The translations under genes and the position numbers were made by a program. Below the pieces are notes generated by a model. It had not been told where the DNA came from and did no database searches. It saw nothing but the letters and a program-made list of their open reading frames with translations. From NCBI GenBank assembly GCA_963771835.1, contig CAVYVA010000001.1:1116001-1180000 (forward strand): a DNA stretch of 64,000 nt. The letters are read 5' to 3'. The stretch is from CAVQCJ01 sp963771835. Its GTDB lineage: Bacteria > Actinomycetota > Actinomycetes > Prado026. Within the stretch, counting starts at the first letter, position 1, and each line of letters begins with the position of its first letter. Below, piece after piece: positions 9,452 through 17,848 of this stretch.

Positions 9452-10057
9452 TCAGTCGACAGCCAGGACCGGTGATGTCGTGGGCAGCCAGCCCGGACGG
9501 CCCTCCTCGAAGGCGGTCACCTCGTCGACGTGCCGGAGCGTGAGTCCGATGTCGTCCAGCCCTTCCATCAGGCGCCACCGGGTGTAGTCGTCGATGTCGA
9601 ACGGCTCCGTGCCGCCGGCCCAGCGCACCTCGCGCGAGCGCAGGTCGACGGTCAGCTCGGTGCCGGGATCGGCTTCGACGGCCGACCAGATGCGCTCGAT
9701 GACGTCCTGCCCCAGCTCGACGGTGAGCAGCCCGCCCTTGGCGCTGTTCCCCTTGAAGATGTCGCCGAACCTGGGCGACAGGACCACGCGGAAGCCGTAG
9801 TCCAGCAGCGCCCACACCGCGTGCTCGCGGGACGAGCCGGTGCCGAAGTCGGCGCCGGCGACCAGGACGGTCGCGCCTGCCCTGGCCGGGTCGTTGAGCA
9901 CGAAGCCGGGATCCTGGCGCCAGGCCGCGAACAGGCCGTCCTCGAACCCGGTGCGGGTGACCCGCTTGAGGTAGACCGCGGGGATGATCTGGTCGGTGTC
10001 GACGTTGGCCCGCCGCAGCGGCAGCGCCCGACCGGTGTGCACGACGATGGGTTCCAT
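9452..10057 (-). CDS. leuD: 3-isopropylmalate dehydratase small subunit
   Basis: The 201-residue swivel subunit starts MEPIVVHTGRALPLRRANVDTDQIIP. It has the family motifs NVDTDQIIPA, GADFGTGSSREHA and FGDIFKGNSAKGG. With LeuC it isomerises 2- to 3-isopropylmalate, and can also process citramalate from CimA, encoded 12 kb away. Its ATG overlaps the leuC TGA by one base (TGATG), so translation is coupled. Confidence 0.96.
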   Translation of the reverse strand: MEPIVVHTGRALPLRRANVDTDQIIPAVYLKRVTRTGFEDGLFAAWRQDPGFVLNDPARAGATVLVAGADFGTGSSREHAVWALLDYGFRVVLSPRFGDIFKGNSAKGGLLTVELGQDVIERIWSAVEADPGTELTVDLRSREVRWAGGTEPFDIDDYTRWRLMEGLDDIGLTLRHVDEVTAFEEGRPGWLPTTSPVLAVD

Positions 10058-11487
10058 CAGCTCGCCCTCCGCTGCGACCCGGCGACCGGCGGCAGGTCCG
10101 TGGGGGCGGCCAGCCGGCCGACCACCGCCGTGGCGGCCGCGACCGGCGGTGAGACCAGGTGGGTGCGACCACCCTTGCCCTGCCGACCCTCGAAGTTGCG
10201 GTTGGACGTGGAGGCGCTGCGCTCGCCAGGCGCGAGCTGGTCGGGGTTCATGCCCAGGCACATCGAGCAGCCGGCCCCGCGCCACTGCGCGCCCGCGGCG
10301 ATGAAGACCTGGTCCAGGCCCTCGGCCTCGGCCGCGAGCCGGACGCGTACCGACCCCGGCACCACGAGCATGCGCACCCCGTCGGCCACCCGGCGCCCGG
10401 ACAGGACGGCGGCGGCGGCGCGCAGGTCCTCGATGCGGCCGTTGGTGCAGGAGCCGAGGAACACGGTGTCCACCGCGATCTCGCGCAGCGGCGTGCCCGC
10501 GGTGAGCCCCATGTACGCGAGCGCACCCTCGGCCGAGGTGCGCTCGGACTCGTCCTCGAACGACGCCGGGTCGGGCACCGACGCCGTCAGCGGCAGCCCC
10601 TGCCCGGGGTTGGTTCCCCAGGTGACGAACGGCGCCAGGTCGGCCGCTTCGATGACGACCTCGCGGTCGAACACCGCGTCGTCGTCGGTGGTGAGCGTGC
10701 GCCAGTACTCGACGGCCTCGTCCCACTCGGCCCCCTGCGGTGCGTGCGGACGGCCGCGCAGGAACTCGAACGTCGTCTCGTCCGGGGCGATCATGCCGGC
10801 CCGTGCCCCGGCCTCGATCGACATGTTGCACACGGTCATCCGCGCTTCCATCGACAGCGCCCGCACGGCCTCGCCGCGGTACTCGATCACGTGGCCCTGC
10901 CCGCCACCGGTCCCGATCCTGGCGATCACCGCGAGGATCAGGTCCTTGGCCGTGACACCGTCGGGAAGCCGGCCCTCGACCGTCACCGCCATGGTCCGGA
11001 ACGGTCGCAGCGGCAGGGTCTGGGTGGCGAGCACGTGCTCGACCTCGCTGGTGCCGATGCCGAAGGCCAGCGCGCCGAACGCGCCGTGGGTGCTCGTGTG
11101 CGAGTCACCGCAGACCACCGTCATCCCCGGCTGGGTGAGACCGAGCTGCGGGCCCACCACGTGCACGATGCCCTGCTCGACGTCGCCGAGCGGGTGCAGC
11201 CGTACGCCGAACTCCGCGCAGTTGCGGCGCAGCGTCTCGATCTGCTCGCGGCTGACCGGGTCGGCGATGGGCTTGTCCAGGTCCGTGGTCGGGATGTTGT
11301 GGTCCTCGGTGGCCAGCGTGAGATCCGTGCGCCGGACCCGGCGGCCGGCTGCGCGCAGACCGTCGAACGCCTGCGGGCTGGTGACCTCGTGCAGGAGATG
11401 CAGGTCGATGTAGAGCAGGTCGGGTTCGCCGTCGGCCCGTCGCACGACGTGCGCGTCCCACACCTTCTCCGCCAACGTGCGTCCCAT
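10057..11487 (-). CDS. leuC: 3-isopropylmalate dehydratase large subunit
   Basis: The 476-residue aconitase-superfamily subunit has the [4Fe-4S] ligands in LGSCTNGRIEDL and GCSMCLGMNPD, plus VCGDSHTSTHGAFGALAFG. I chose ATG 11487 (MGRTLAEKVWDAH) because AGGAGG stands just upstream and homologues begin there. It is the first gene of leuCD and lies divergent from an IclR regulator, with a palindromic operator between them. Confidence 0.96.
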   Translation of the reverse strand: MGRTLAEKVWDAHVVRRADGEPDLLYIDLHLLHEVTSPQAFDGLRAAGRRVRRTDLTLATEDHNIPTTDLDKPIADPVSREQIETLRRNCAEFGVRLHPLGDVEQGIVHVVGPQLGLTQPGMTVVCGDSHTSTHGAFGALAFGIGTSEVEHVLATQTLPLRPFRTMAVTVEGRLPDGVTAKDLILAVIARIGTGGGQGHVIEYRGEAVRALSMEARMTVCNMSIEAGARAGMIAPDETTFEFLRGRPHAPQGAEWDEAVEYWRTLTTDDDAVFDREVVIEAADLAPFVTWGTNPGQGLPLTASVPDPASFEDESERTSAEGALAYMGLTAGTPLREIAVDTVFLGSCTNGRIEDLRAAAAVLSGRRVADGVRMLVVPGSVRVRLAAEAEGLDQVFIAAGAQWRGAGCSMCLGMNPDQLAPGERSASTSNRNFEGRQGKGGRTHLVSPPVAAATAVVGRLAAPTDLPPVAGSQRRAS

Positions 11488-11564
11488 CCGGGGCCTCCTG
11501 CTTGCCGGTGCCCGAGCGTGTCGGGATTGCAGGGAAGACTCTCCGCGCTGCACCGTTTCTTCGC

Positions 11565-11593
11565 ACTAGCGTCTCGTATGTCGAGACGCTAGT
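11565..11593. promoter_or_regulatory. Perfect 12-bp palindromic operator between leuC and iclR
   Basis: ACTAGCGTCTCG (11565-11576) is the exact inverse of CGAGACGCTAGT (11582-11593) around a 5-base spacer TATGT. It ends 8 bases before the iclR start codon and lies about 78 bases upstream of leuC. NdgR/LtbR-type IclR regulators in actinobacteria bind such sites to control leuCD and themselves. The regulator assignment is inferred from position. Confidence 0.82.
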
Positions 11594-11601
11594 ATCGCCA
11601 C

Positions 11602-12321
11602 ATGGACCACTCCACCAGCGGCGTCGGCGTCCTGGACAAGGCAGCGCTGGTGCTCGGGGCCCTCGAACCGGGCCCGCAGACCCTCGCCGGGCTGGTCCAG
11701 GCGACCGGGCTCGCGCGACCCACCGCGCACCGGCTGGCGGTCGCGCTCGAGTACCACCGCCTGGTCGGCCGCGACCTGCAGGGCCGGTTCGTCCTGGGCC
11801 CCCGCCTGGCCGAGCTCGCCGCCGCGGCCGGCGAGGACCGGCTGCTCGCGGCCGCGGGGCCGGTGCTGGCCTGGCTGCTCGAGACGACCGGCGAGAGCGC
11901 CCAGCTGTACCGGCGGCAGGGCGACGAGCGCATCTGCGTGGCCGCGGCCGAACGGCTGCACGGTCTGCGGGACAGCGTGCCGATCGGCAGCGTGCTCTCG
12001 ATGCACGCCGGGTCCGCGGCCCAGATCCTGCTCGCCTGGGAGGAGCCGGACCGGCTGCACCGCGGCCTGATGGGCGCCCGCTTCACCGCGACCATGCTCG
12101 CGGGCGTACGGAGGCGGGGCTGGGCGCAGAGCGTCGGCGAGCGCGAGCCCGGCGTGGCCTCGGTGTCCGCGCCGGTGCGCGGCCCGTCCGGACGGGTGGT
12201 GGCGGCCGTGTCGGTGTCCGGCCCGCTGGAACGCCTGACCCGCTCCCCCGGACGCATGCACGCCCCCGCGGTGATCGCGGCCGGCCAGCGGCTGACCGAA
12301 GGACTGCAGAAGGCGACGTGA
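11602..12321 (+). CDS. IclR-family transcriptional regulator (NdgR/LtbR-like)
   Basis: The 239-residue protein has an N-terminal winged helix (VLDKAALVLGALEPGPQTLAGLVQ, then LARPTAHRLAVAL as recognition helix) and a C-terminal IclR effector domain (RDSVPIGSVLSMHAGSAAQILLAW and GVASVSAPVRGPSGRVV). Its divergent position to leuCD and the palindrome just before its start match the branched-chain amino acid regulators NdgR of Streptomyces and LtbR of Corynebacterium. It probably represses or activates leuCD and itself; the effector is unknown. Confidence 0.88.
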   Translation: MDHSTSGVGVLDKAALVLGALEPGPQTLAGLVQATGLARPTAHRLAVALEYHRLVGRDLQGRFVLGPRLAELAAAAGEDRLLAAAGPVLAWLLETTGESAQLYRRQGDERICVAAAERLHGLRDSVPIGSVLSMHAGSAAQILLAWEEPDRLHRGLMGARFTATMLAGVRRRGWAQSVGEREPGVASVSAPVRGPSGRVVAAVSVSGPLERLTRSPGRMHAPAVIAAGQRLTEGLQKAT

Positions 12322-12339
12322 CCGCTCGACCCGCGCCGC

Positions 12340-13118
12340 TCAGCGCGTACAGGTGGCGGATCCGCACCGACAGGCAGGTGACGCAGCCCTCCAGCTTCTC
12401 GAACTCGCCGATGTCGACCGGCACCGGCGTGTAGCCGAGGTCGGCGAGCAGCTCGGCGGTTCGCGGGGCGGCGGACGACAGCAGCAGGCGGTCGCCGCCG
12501 AGCAGGACGACGTGCGAGCCGGGCTCCTCGGGCACGGGCACGAAGCGCGGGTAGACGGCCGCATCGTCGACGAGCGGCGGGTACCCGATCACCGACCCGT
12601 CCGGCAGCGCGGTCACCGCGCTCTTGAGGTGCAGGACCTTGGTGACGGGGACCGCCACGACGCTGGCCCCCAACGGCTCGAGGATCGCGCGCAGCTGGCG
12701 GACGCCCTCGGCGTTGGTCCGGCCACCGCGTCCGACGTAGACGGTGTCGCCGACCTTGAGCACGTCCCCGCCGTCCAGAGTCCCCGGCGCGCGGACGGCG
12801 TTGACCGAGCAGCCCAGGGCGGTGACCACCTTCTCGACCTCGACCGTCTCGGGCTTGCGCTGGTCCGCGCCGGGCCGGCTCACCACCGCGACGTTGCGGA
12901 ACATGACGACCGTGTCCTCGACGAACGCCGAGTCCGGGCAGTCGACGGCCGGCGGCACCTCGATGGTCGTCCAGCCGTGTCTCACGCAGCGCCCGGACGT
13001 AGCCTTCCCACTGCTCGAGAGCCAAGCCGAAGTCCACCGGCCTGCGCTCGAGGTGCGTGAGCAGGCCCTCGGCGAGCCGAGGGCTGGGGCGGCGGACGAG
13101 CGCCTGCATGCTGGACAT
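12340..13118 (-). CDS. Dimethylargininase (DDAH-type amidinotransferase family), frameshifted as read
   Basis: The protein of about 258 residues starts MSSMQALVRRPSPRLAEGL. It continues CPDSAFVEDTVV (substrate aspartate/glutamate), APGTLDGGDVLKVGD, HLKSAVTALPDG (catalytic histidine) and ends EGCVTCLSVRIR (catalytic cysteine). It hydrolyses dimethylarginine, or possibly arginine, to citrulline. The frame shifts once near 12985 (one extra base after ALRET). The end is also unclear: the main frame has no stop until 12083, far inside iclR on the other strand, whereas a neighbouring frame stops at 12340, so a second indel near the C-terminus is likely. It lies 64 bases downstream of the response regulator gene. 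Confidence 0.82.
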
Positions 13119-13182
13119 GCCCCGGATCGTTCCACCTGCACAGTCCTGTTCGCACGGTCCCGTCGTCGCACGGTCCGGTCGG

Positions 13183-13808
13183 TCAGCCGGCCGGGTCCAG
13201 GTGCTCGCGGGCCCAGAGCGCGGCGCTGGTGCGGTCGCCGACCCCGATCTGCCGGAACACCCGGCCCAGGTGCGCCTTGACGGTCCGCTCGCTGATGCCC
13301 AGCGCCCGGCCGATCTGCTTGTTCGCCAGGCCTTGCGCGACCAGCTCGAGAACCTCCCGCTCGCGCCCGCTCAGCCCGTCCGACACCGACGGGCCGGCCG
13401 TGGACGGAAGCAGGGCGCGGGCGACGCGGGGGTCGAGCGGGGCGTGGCCCTCGGCCGCGGCCCGGACCGAGGCCACCAGGTCGCGGGGGTCGCAGTCCTT
13501 GAGCAGGTAGCCGACGGCGCCGGCCGCGAGCGCCTCGGCCACCCGTGGCTGGTCCGAGAACGAGGTCAGCACGACCACGGCACAGTCCGGCTGCTGCCGC
13601 AGGACTCCCTGGTCGCCGCGACGCCGTCCATCACGGGCATGGACAGGTCCATCAGCACCACGTCGGGGTGCAGCTCGGCGGCAAGCTCGACGGCCCGCCG
13701 TCCGTCCGCCGCCTGTCCGACGACGCGCAGGTCGTCGGTGCCGTCCAGCAGCGCCGCAAGACCGGCGCGGACGAGCTGGTGGTCGTCGGCCAGGAGCACG
13801 TCGATCAC
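13183..13808 (-). CDS. NarL/LuxR-family response regulator, one frameshift as read
   Basis: The N-terminal receiver domain is VIDVLLADDHQLVRAGL with phospho-acceptor region DVVLMDLSMPVMDG. The C-terminal domain has LSGREREVLELVAQGLANKQIG and ISERTVKAHLGRVFRQIG, a LuxR helix-turn-helix. One base is missing near 13608 in the receiver domain (VAATRE to LRQQPDCAVVVLTSF). The GTG start at 13808 overlaps the stop of the sensor kinase gene (GTGA), so the two form a two-component operon. Targets are unknown. Confidence 0.88.
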
Positions 13809-15147
13809 GGCCGCGTCACCACCAGCCGCCAGCGGGTGCCGGCGCCGGGCGCCGACGCGACCTGGAGCACGGCCCCGGCGCGGTCGGCGAGGTCTCGGAC
13901 GACGCGCAGGCCGAGGTGGCCCTCGGGCGGGCTCGCCAGCGTCGCGGGTACGTCGAAGCCGACGCCGTCGTCCTGCACCGACAACGTGACCGTTTCCTCG
14001 GTCACCGCCAGGGAGACGTCGACGTGCTCGGCGGACGAGTGCCGCGCGGCGTTGCGCAGGCGACTCCTGGGCCACCCGGTACACCAGCCGCTCGCCGTCC
14101 TCGTCCAGCCAGGTGCGGCCGTCCGCGGGCAGGTCCAGCCGCACCGTCGATGTCCCGGGTCCGCATCGTGCCGGCCAGGTCGGTCAGCGCCGCGACCAGC
14201 CCGGACGAGCGCAGGCTCGGCGGGTAGATGTCGACCAGCAGCGACCGCAGCCCGCCGATGGACCCGCGCACGGCGGCCGCGGCCGTGCCCAGGGTCCCGG
14301 CCAGCTCGCCGCGGCCGTCGGCCTCGGCCCGGTCGGCCGCTCCCGTGACCGCGAACGATGCGGCGGCGAGCTCCTGGACGACGCCGTCGTGCAGGGTCGC
14401 GGCGATCCGGCGCCGCTCGTCGGCCGAGGCGTCGACCGCATGCTCGAGCAGCGCGACCCGCTGGGCCTGGGCGGTCTGCACCCGGTCCAGCAGCCGCCAC
14501 AGGATCGGCAGCATCAGCGCGACGAGCAGCAGCAGGCTGGTCATGGTGATGCCGGCGAAGCCGCGCCACAGCTGGCTCGTGCGGGTGGTCACGGTGTCGT
14601 ACGGCAGATAGGTCTCGAACAGCAGCGGCCGGCCGCTCGGAGTCCAGACCGGACGGTAGACCTCGAGCAGCTTCCCGCGGCCCTGCTCGTACTTGTTCTC
14701 CGGGCGGTCAGGTCGCTGACCTCGGCGTGCGTGGTCGGGTTCTCGAGCACCTGACGCTCCTCCTCGCCGAGCGCGAACGTGGCGCCGATGATGCGCGGCT
14801 CGTCGGAGTACAGGATCCGCCCGTCCGGGGTCCAGATCTTGACCCGGACGACGGCGTCGCCGAGCACGCGGGTGCGGACCGCGTCGTCCAGCCGGGCGAG
14901 GGCGGCGGGCGACCCGGTCAGCAGGGCGTCCTCGAGGGCGGGCTGCACGGCCGAGGCGGCGAGCAGGTCGGTGGTCTGCGCAGCGTCGTTGACGGCCTCC
15001 CGCTCGGCGACCTTGCGGCTGGCGACAGCGCCGGCGACGGCGACGACGACGAGCGACCGCGGCCATGGCCGCGACCACCTGCGCGAAGATCCGCCGCATC
15101 CGGACCGGGCGGTCGGCCGGCCCGGGACGCCGGCCGACGCCGGACAC
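13805..15147 (-). CDS. NarL-type sensor histidine kinase, four frameshifts as read
   Basis: Pieced together across frames the protein is about 447 residues. It has an N-terminal membrane segment (LVVVAVAGAVASRKVAERE), an extracytoplasmic sensor region (KIWTPDGRILYSDEPRIIGA, then YRPVWTPSGRPLLFETYLPY), a second membrane segment (ITMTSLLLLVALMLPILWRL), a HisKA_3 box ADERRRIAATLHDGVVQEL with the phospho-histidine, and an ATPase domain (LRNAARHS, DDGVGFD, GHLGLRVVRDLADRAG). Single-base shifts are needed near 15058, 14702, 14148 and 14061. The start is GTG 15147 or ATG 15099. It overlaps the regulator gene, and a secreted repeat protein lies just upstream on the same strand. Confidence 0.82.
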
Positions 15148-15235
15148 GGTGACCCAGGGCGGGACGCCGGTCGTGCGGCGGCACCGCGGGGACCGGTGCG
15201 GTCCGCGCGGTGCCGCCGCCCGGAGGTGTCCGCTG

Positions 15236-15644
15236 TCACTGGTGCGCGGCGCCGTCGTCCCCGCCGTGCTTGCCGCTCCCGGCGCTCGGCCGCTCTGGCC
15301 GCCGTTGTCGTCGCCCGGCTCGGCGTGCGTGGTCGCGCCGCCGTTGTCGTCGCCGGCTCGGCGTGCGTGGTCGCGCCGCCGTTGTCGTCGCCGGGCTCGG
15401 CGTGCGTGGTCGCGCCGCCGTTGTCGTCGCCGGGCTCGGCGTGCTTGGTCGCGCCGCCGTTGTCGTCGCCGGGCTCGACGTGCTTGGTCTGCCCGCCGTT
15501 GTCGTCGGCGGCCTGGGCCGCAGCCACCTGGGCGGGGACCCGCACCGGGACGCTCTGGGCGAAGGATGCGTTGCCGGCCAGGCCGGTGATCGCCGGGACG
15601 GCGGCGGCGACGGCCGCCGCGGTGAAGATGAGCAGTCGCTTCAT
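15236..15644 (-). CDS. Secreted protein with DDNGG-HAEPG tandem repeats
   Basis: The ATG at 15644 has GAGGAG upstream. A signal peptide follows (MKRLLIFTAAAVAAAVPAI, cleavage near GNASFAQS). The mature part is about five copies of a 13-residue unit, DDNGGAT(T or K)HAEPG, then a short tail ending GDDGAAHQ at a stop at 15236. Two single-base shifts must be bridged: one inside the repeat array near 15353, where one DNA unit is 38 instead of 39 bp, and one near 15290. I do not recognise the family. The regular Asp/His/Glu pattern suggests metal or surface binding, which is inference only. The gene lies 88 bases upstream of the sensor kinase on the same strand, so the encoded protein may belong to that signalling unit. 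Confidence 0.65.
15304..15507 (-). repeat. 39-bp in-frame tandem repeat array
   Basis: On the plus strand the unit begins GTTGTCGTCGC. Copies start at 15304, 15343, 15381, 15420 and 15459, with a partial copy at 15498. Spacings are 39, 38, 39, 39 and 39 bp. The short copy lacks one G (CGCCGGCTCGG against CGCCGGGCTCGG), which exactly accounts for the frame change in the encoding gene. The units are nearly identical DNA, indicating recent expansion. Confidence 0.9.
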
Positions 15645-15799
15645 GGGGTGCTCCTCGATCGTTGGGTTCGACTGCTCTCCATTGGCGGGGACGGCTGGTC
15701 TCGTCCGCCATCGGACCTTGGCACTAGTACCACGTACCCGGACCGGGCGGAGTTCACCGCGTCGGCCCGGGACGGCCCGACGCACCCGGTGACGGGGCG

Positions 15800-16360
15800 C
15801 TACGCGCAGCGGGCCGAGGCGCCCAGACGCCGGTAGCGCACCTGGTGCCCGTCCGGCCAGGTCAGGACGAACGACGCGACCGCCCGGACCCGGGTGCCAG
15901 GCCGACAAATCTGCACGCGCGAGCGCTGGGCGTCGGCCCGGTTGCGCTGCGGCGCGGAGGGCTTGGCCGGGGTGACGTACACCCAGTGACCCCGGCCGCG
16001 GTACTCGGCGACCTTGAGCACCGCGCGCACCCAGTACGCCCGGCCGGCGGGACAGGCCAGGCTCGGGCCGGTCGCGTAGACCGTTGCGCCGACGATGTGC
16101 ACGCGGGTGGCCCCGAGCGTCGCGCACCCGGACGGCAGCGGCCCGCGCGGAACCTTGTCCCAGCGGACAGCCGGCAGCTTCGGTCCTACCGGCGTCGCGG
16201 GCCCGGAGGCGGTGGGACTCGGCGAGGCGGTCGTGGGGGCCGGCAGGGCCGACGAGGCGGTGGGTGAAGGCGACCGCCTGGGCGGGTCGCCGGTGCATCC
16301 GGTCAGCCCCAGGAGCGATCCAAGAACGACCACAGCACACAGCGCACGGACACGTCGCAC
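15800..16360 (-). CDS. Predicted lipoprotein of unknown function
   Basis: I chose GTG 16360 because GGGGGAG precedes it and the protein then begins with a proper lipoprotein signal (VRRVRALCAVVVLGSLLGLT followed by GCTGD; lipobox LTGC). A Ser/Thr/Pro linker (about residues 25-60) leads to a domain of about 125 residues with four cysteines (SGCATLG, SLACPAG, QICRPG and the C-terminal ARCA). No family is recognised; it should be an extracellular membrane-anchored protein. The DDNGG-repeat gene follows 156 bases downstream on the same strand. Confidence 0.75.
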   Translation of the reverse strand: MRRVRALCAVVVLGSLLGLTGCTGDPPRRSPSPTASSALPAPTTASPSPTASGPATPVGPKLPAVRWDKVPRGPLPSGCATLGATRVHIVGATVYATGPSLACPAGRAYWVRAVLKVAEYRGRGHWVYVTPAKPSAPQRNRADAQRSRVQICRPGTRVRAVASFVLTWPDGHQVRYRRLGASARCA

Positions 16361-16477
16361 GACTCTCCCCCGTCGACCCGGCCGACCACTGGCCGGCCAC
16401 TGACCGGCCAGGTGGCCGGCGACGGGATCGTGCCTGCTGCGTGCGACCTTGTCCAACGACACGCCGACGGCACAGGA

Positions 16478-16512
16478 CGAAGGCCCGGATCGACAGACGA
16501 CCCGGGCCTTCG
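16478..16512. terminator. Hairpin next to the tRNA-Glu 3'-end remnant
   Basis: CGAAGGCCCGG (16478-16488) and CCGGGCCTTCG (16502-16512) are perfect inverse copies with a 13-base loop. Read on the minus strand it sits 8 bases after the tRNA 3'-end copy at 16521-16545, the same relation that the hairpin at 19091-19121 has to the intact tRNA-Glu. It may be the original terminator of the tRNA operon. Confidence 0.7.
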
Positions 16513-16520
16513 CTGCCGTG

Positions 16521-16545
16521 GCCCCGACGGGATTCGAACCCGCGC
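16521..16545 (-). repeat. 25-bp copy of the tRNA-Glu 3' end (putative attachment site)
   Basis: The 25 bases 16521-16545 are identical to 19128-19152, which are the T-arm and acceptor strand of the intact tRNA-Glu. The match stops on both sides, and nothing before it resembles the rest of a tRNA, so it is not a functional tRNA. A displaced 3' end of this kind is the mark left when an element integrates into a tRNA gene. Confidence 0.72.
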
Positions 16546-16759
16546 CCTGCTACCTGGCTAGCCGGCGACCCTGACTCGCAGCCTTGCCGACTATGCAGGA
16601 CCAGCCGGCCACCTGGTGTTGTGGCTCGTGAGTGGTTTGCATCCCGTCAGCAGCTGTTGTCCTGGAGTAGTTCACAACAACGACGCAATCCCCGACGGCG
16701 GGGGGCACGGGTAGCCCCCTTGGTGTTCGCCGCCGTGGAGAGCGGGTCGTGACAGTCTG

Positions 16760-17848
16760 TCAGGACACGGCCCAAGCAGCGGGATAGGCGTCTTCTGAGC
16801 CTCCTGCGTAGCCAGTTATCACCCAGATGTGTGCGTCGCCTGGGGTCAGGATGTCGGTCACCTGGGGATCGATGGCGACCGTTTGAGTGTCGGAGTTGCC
16901 GGACAGGATTCCATTGTTGGTGCCCGTGTCTTTCACGACGGGTACCGGAATGCTGGTTTCCTGACCCGACTTGAGGTCGACGCCGACCAGAGTCTCGGTC
17001 ATGTAGCCCTGGGTGATCATCCAGACGTCAGCGGCGCCGAGTGCCATGGGGAAGGCCCAGCTTGGAGTCGCTGTCCCCTTGTACGCAGTCTGGGATTGTA
17101 GGGAAAGGTCGCTCGCCGCAAACCGGCTGATCGTCCCGGGGCTGACGATATACACGGTGTCCCCGCCGTGCAGTACGACTGAGTCTTTCGGCACGAGCCA
17201 AAGATTTCCGGCCGCCGACTTCGGGCTGCTGTCGGTCGGGAGAACATTCAGCGCCACGTGGCCATCCCAGGCTGTCACTCGTGTTCCCAGCGTCGGGACA
17301 TCGCCGTCGGGCAGAGCGACGGTCGTCCAGACCTGGTCCTGCGGGGTGAACGAGAAGAGTTGCTGACTGTCGACCACCGCTACCCACAGCGACCCATCGG
17401 GGGCAGAGGCGAGGTCGACGGCTCGGCCTCCGCGACCGTCGCCCGCGTCCTTCCAGGGCCCCTCGTGTGAATCGATCGAGCCGGTCGACGGGTCATAGGA
17501 GACCAGGACCGAACCCCAGACGGCCCAGACGACCCCGCCGTGTGTGGTGACAGCCCCCCGAAGCCAGTCAGAGCCGTCGTCAGAAAGGACTACCGTCTTG
17601 CTTTGACCAGTCGCCGGATCGAGGTCATCGAGTACGACTGAGTTGTTCACGTCTGTACGCGTCAACGCCCAAATGTGACCGGTTGCTGGGTCGAGTGTGG
17701 TCGCCCGGAACCCCGCCGGAAGGGTGGTGGAGATCGGCGTCATGGATCGCACCTGCGCCGCGGGCGCTTGATCACGTGTCGTGGCGGTCCCACAGCCTGC
17801 AAGCAGCAGCGCAACACCCAGCGGAGCCGCCACACGCACGGCCCTCAT
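16760..17848 (-). CDS. Lipoprotein with predicted beta-propeller fold, unknown function
   Basis: The 362-residue protein has a lipoprotein signal (MRAVRVAAPLGVALLLAGC; lipobox LAGC). The rest is repeated blade-like segments such as TTLDPATGHIWALTRTD, TTHGGVVWAVWGSVLVSYD, SAPDGSLWVAVVDSQQLFSF and TPGDAHIWVITGY, as in virginiamycin-lyase-like or SMP-30-like propellers. No enzyme motif is recognised. Base composition is lower in GC than its neighbours outside the island. Its start overlaps the stop of the secreted protein gene upstream (ATGA, 17845-17848), so the two are one operon. Confidence 0.78.
   Translation of the reverse strand: MRAVRVAAPLGVALLLAGCGTATTRDQAPAAQVRSMTPISTTLPAGFRATTLDPATGHIWALTRTDVNNSVVLDDLDPATGQSKTVVLSDDGSDWLRGAVTTHGGVVWAVWGSVLVSYDPSTGSIDSHEGPWKDAGDGRGGRAVDLASAPDGSLWVAVVDSQQLFSFTPQDQVWTTVALPDGDVPTLGTRVTAWDGHVALNVLPTDSSPKSAAGNLWLVPKDSVVLHGGDTVYIVSPGTISRFAASDLSLQSQTAYKGTATPSWAFPMALGAADVWMITQGYMTETLVGVDLKSGQETSIPVPVVKDTGTNNGILSGNSDTQTVAIDPQVTDILTPGDAHIWVITGYAGGSEDAYPAAWAVS

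Noticed and set aside
13183..15147. The two-component pair as pseudogenes in decay
   Set aside because: All functional motifs are intact on both sides of each shift and the breaks are single bases; the same pattern affects essential genes in the window, so error is likelier than decay.
15304..15507. Regular 39-bp repeats as a CRISPR array
   Set aside because: There are no spacers between the units, the repeats are in frame and encode DDNGG-HAEPG, and no cas gene is near.
16521..16600. A second functional tRNA gene beginning with the GGGATTCGAACCC motif
   Set aside because: Only the T-arm and acceptor strand are present; the following bases cannot form anticodon or D arms, so it is a remnant or attachment site.
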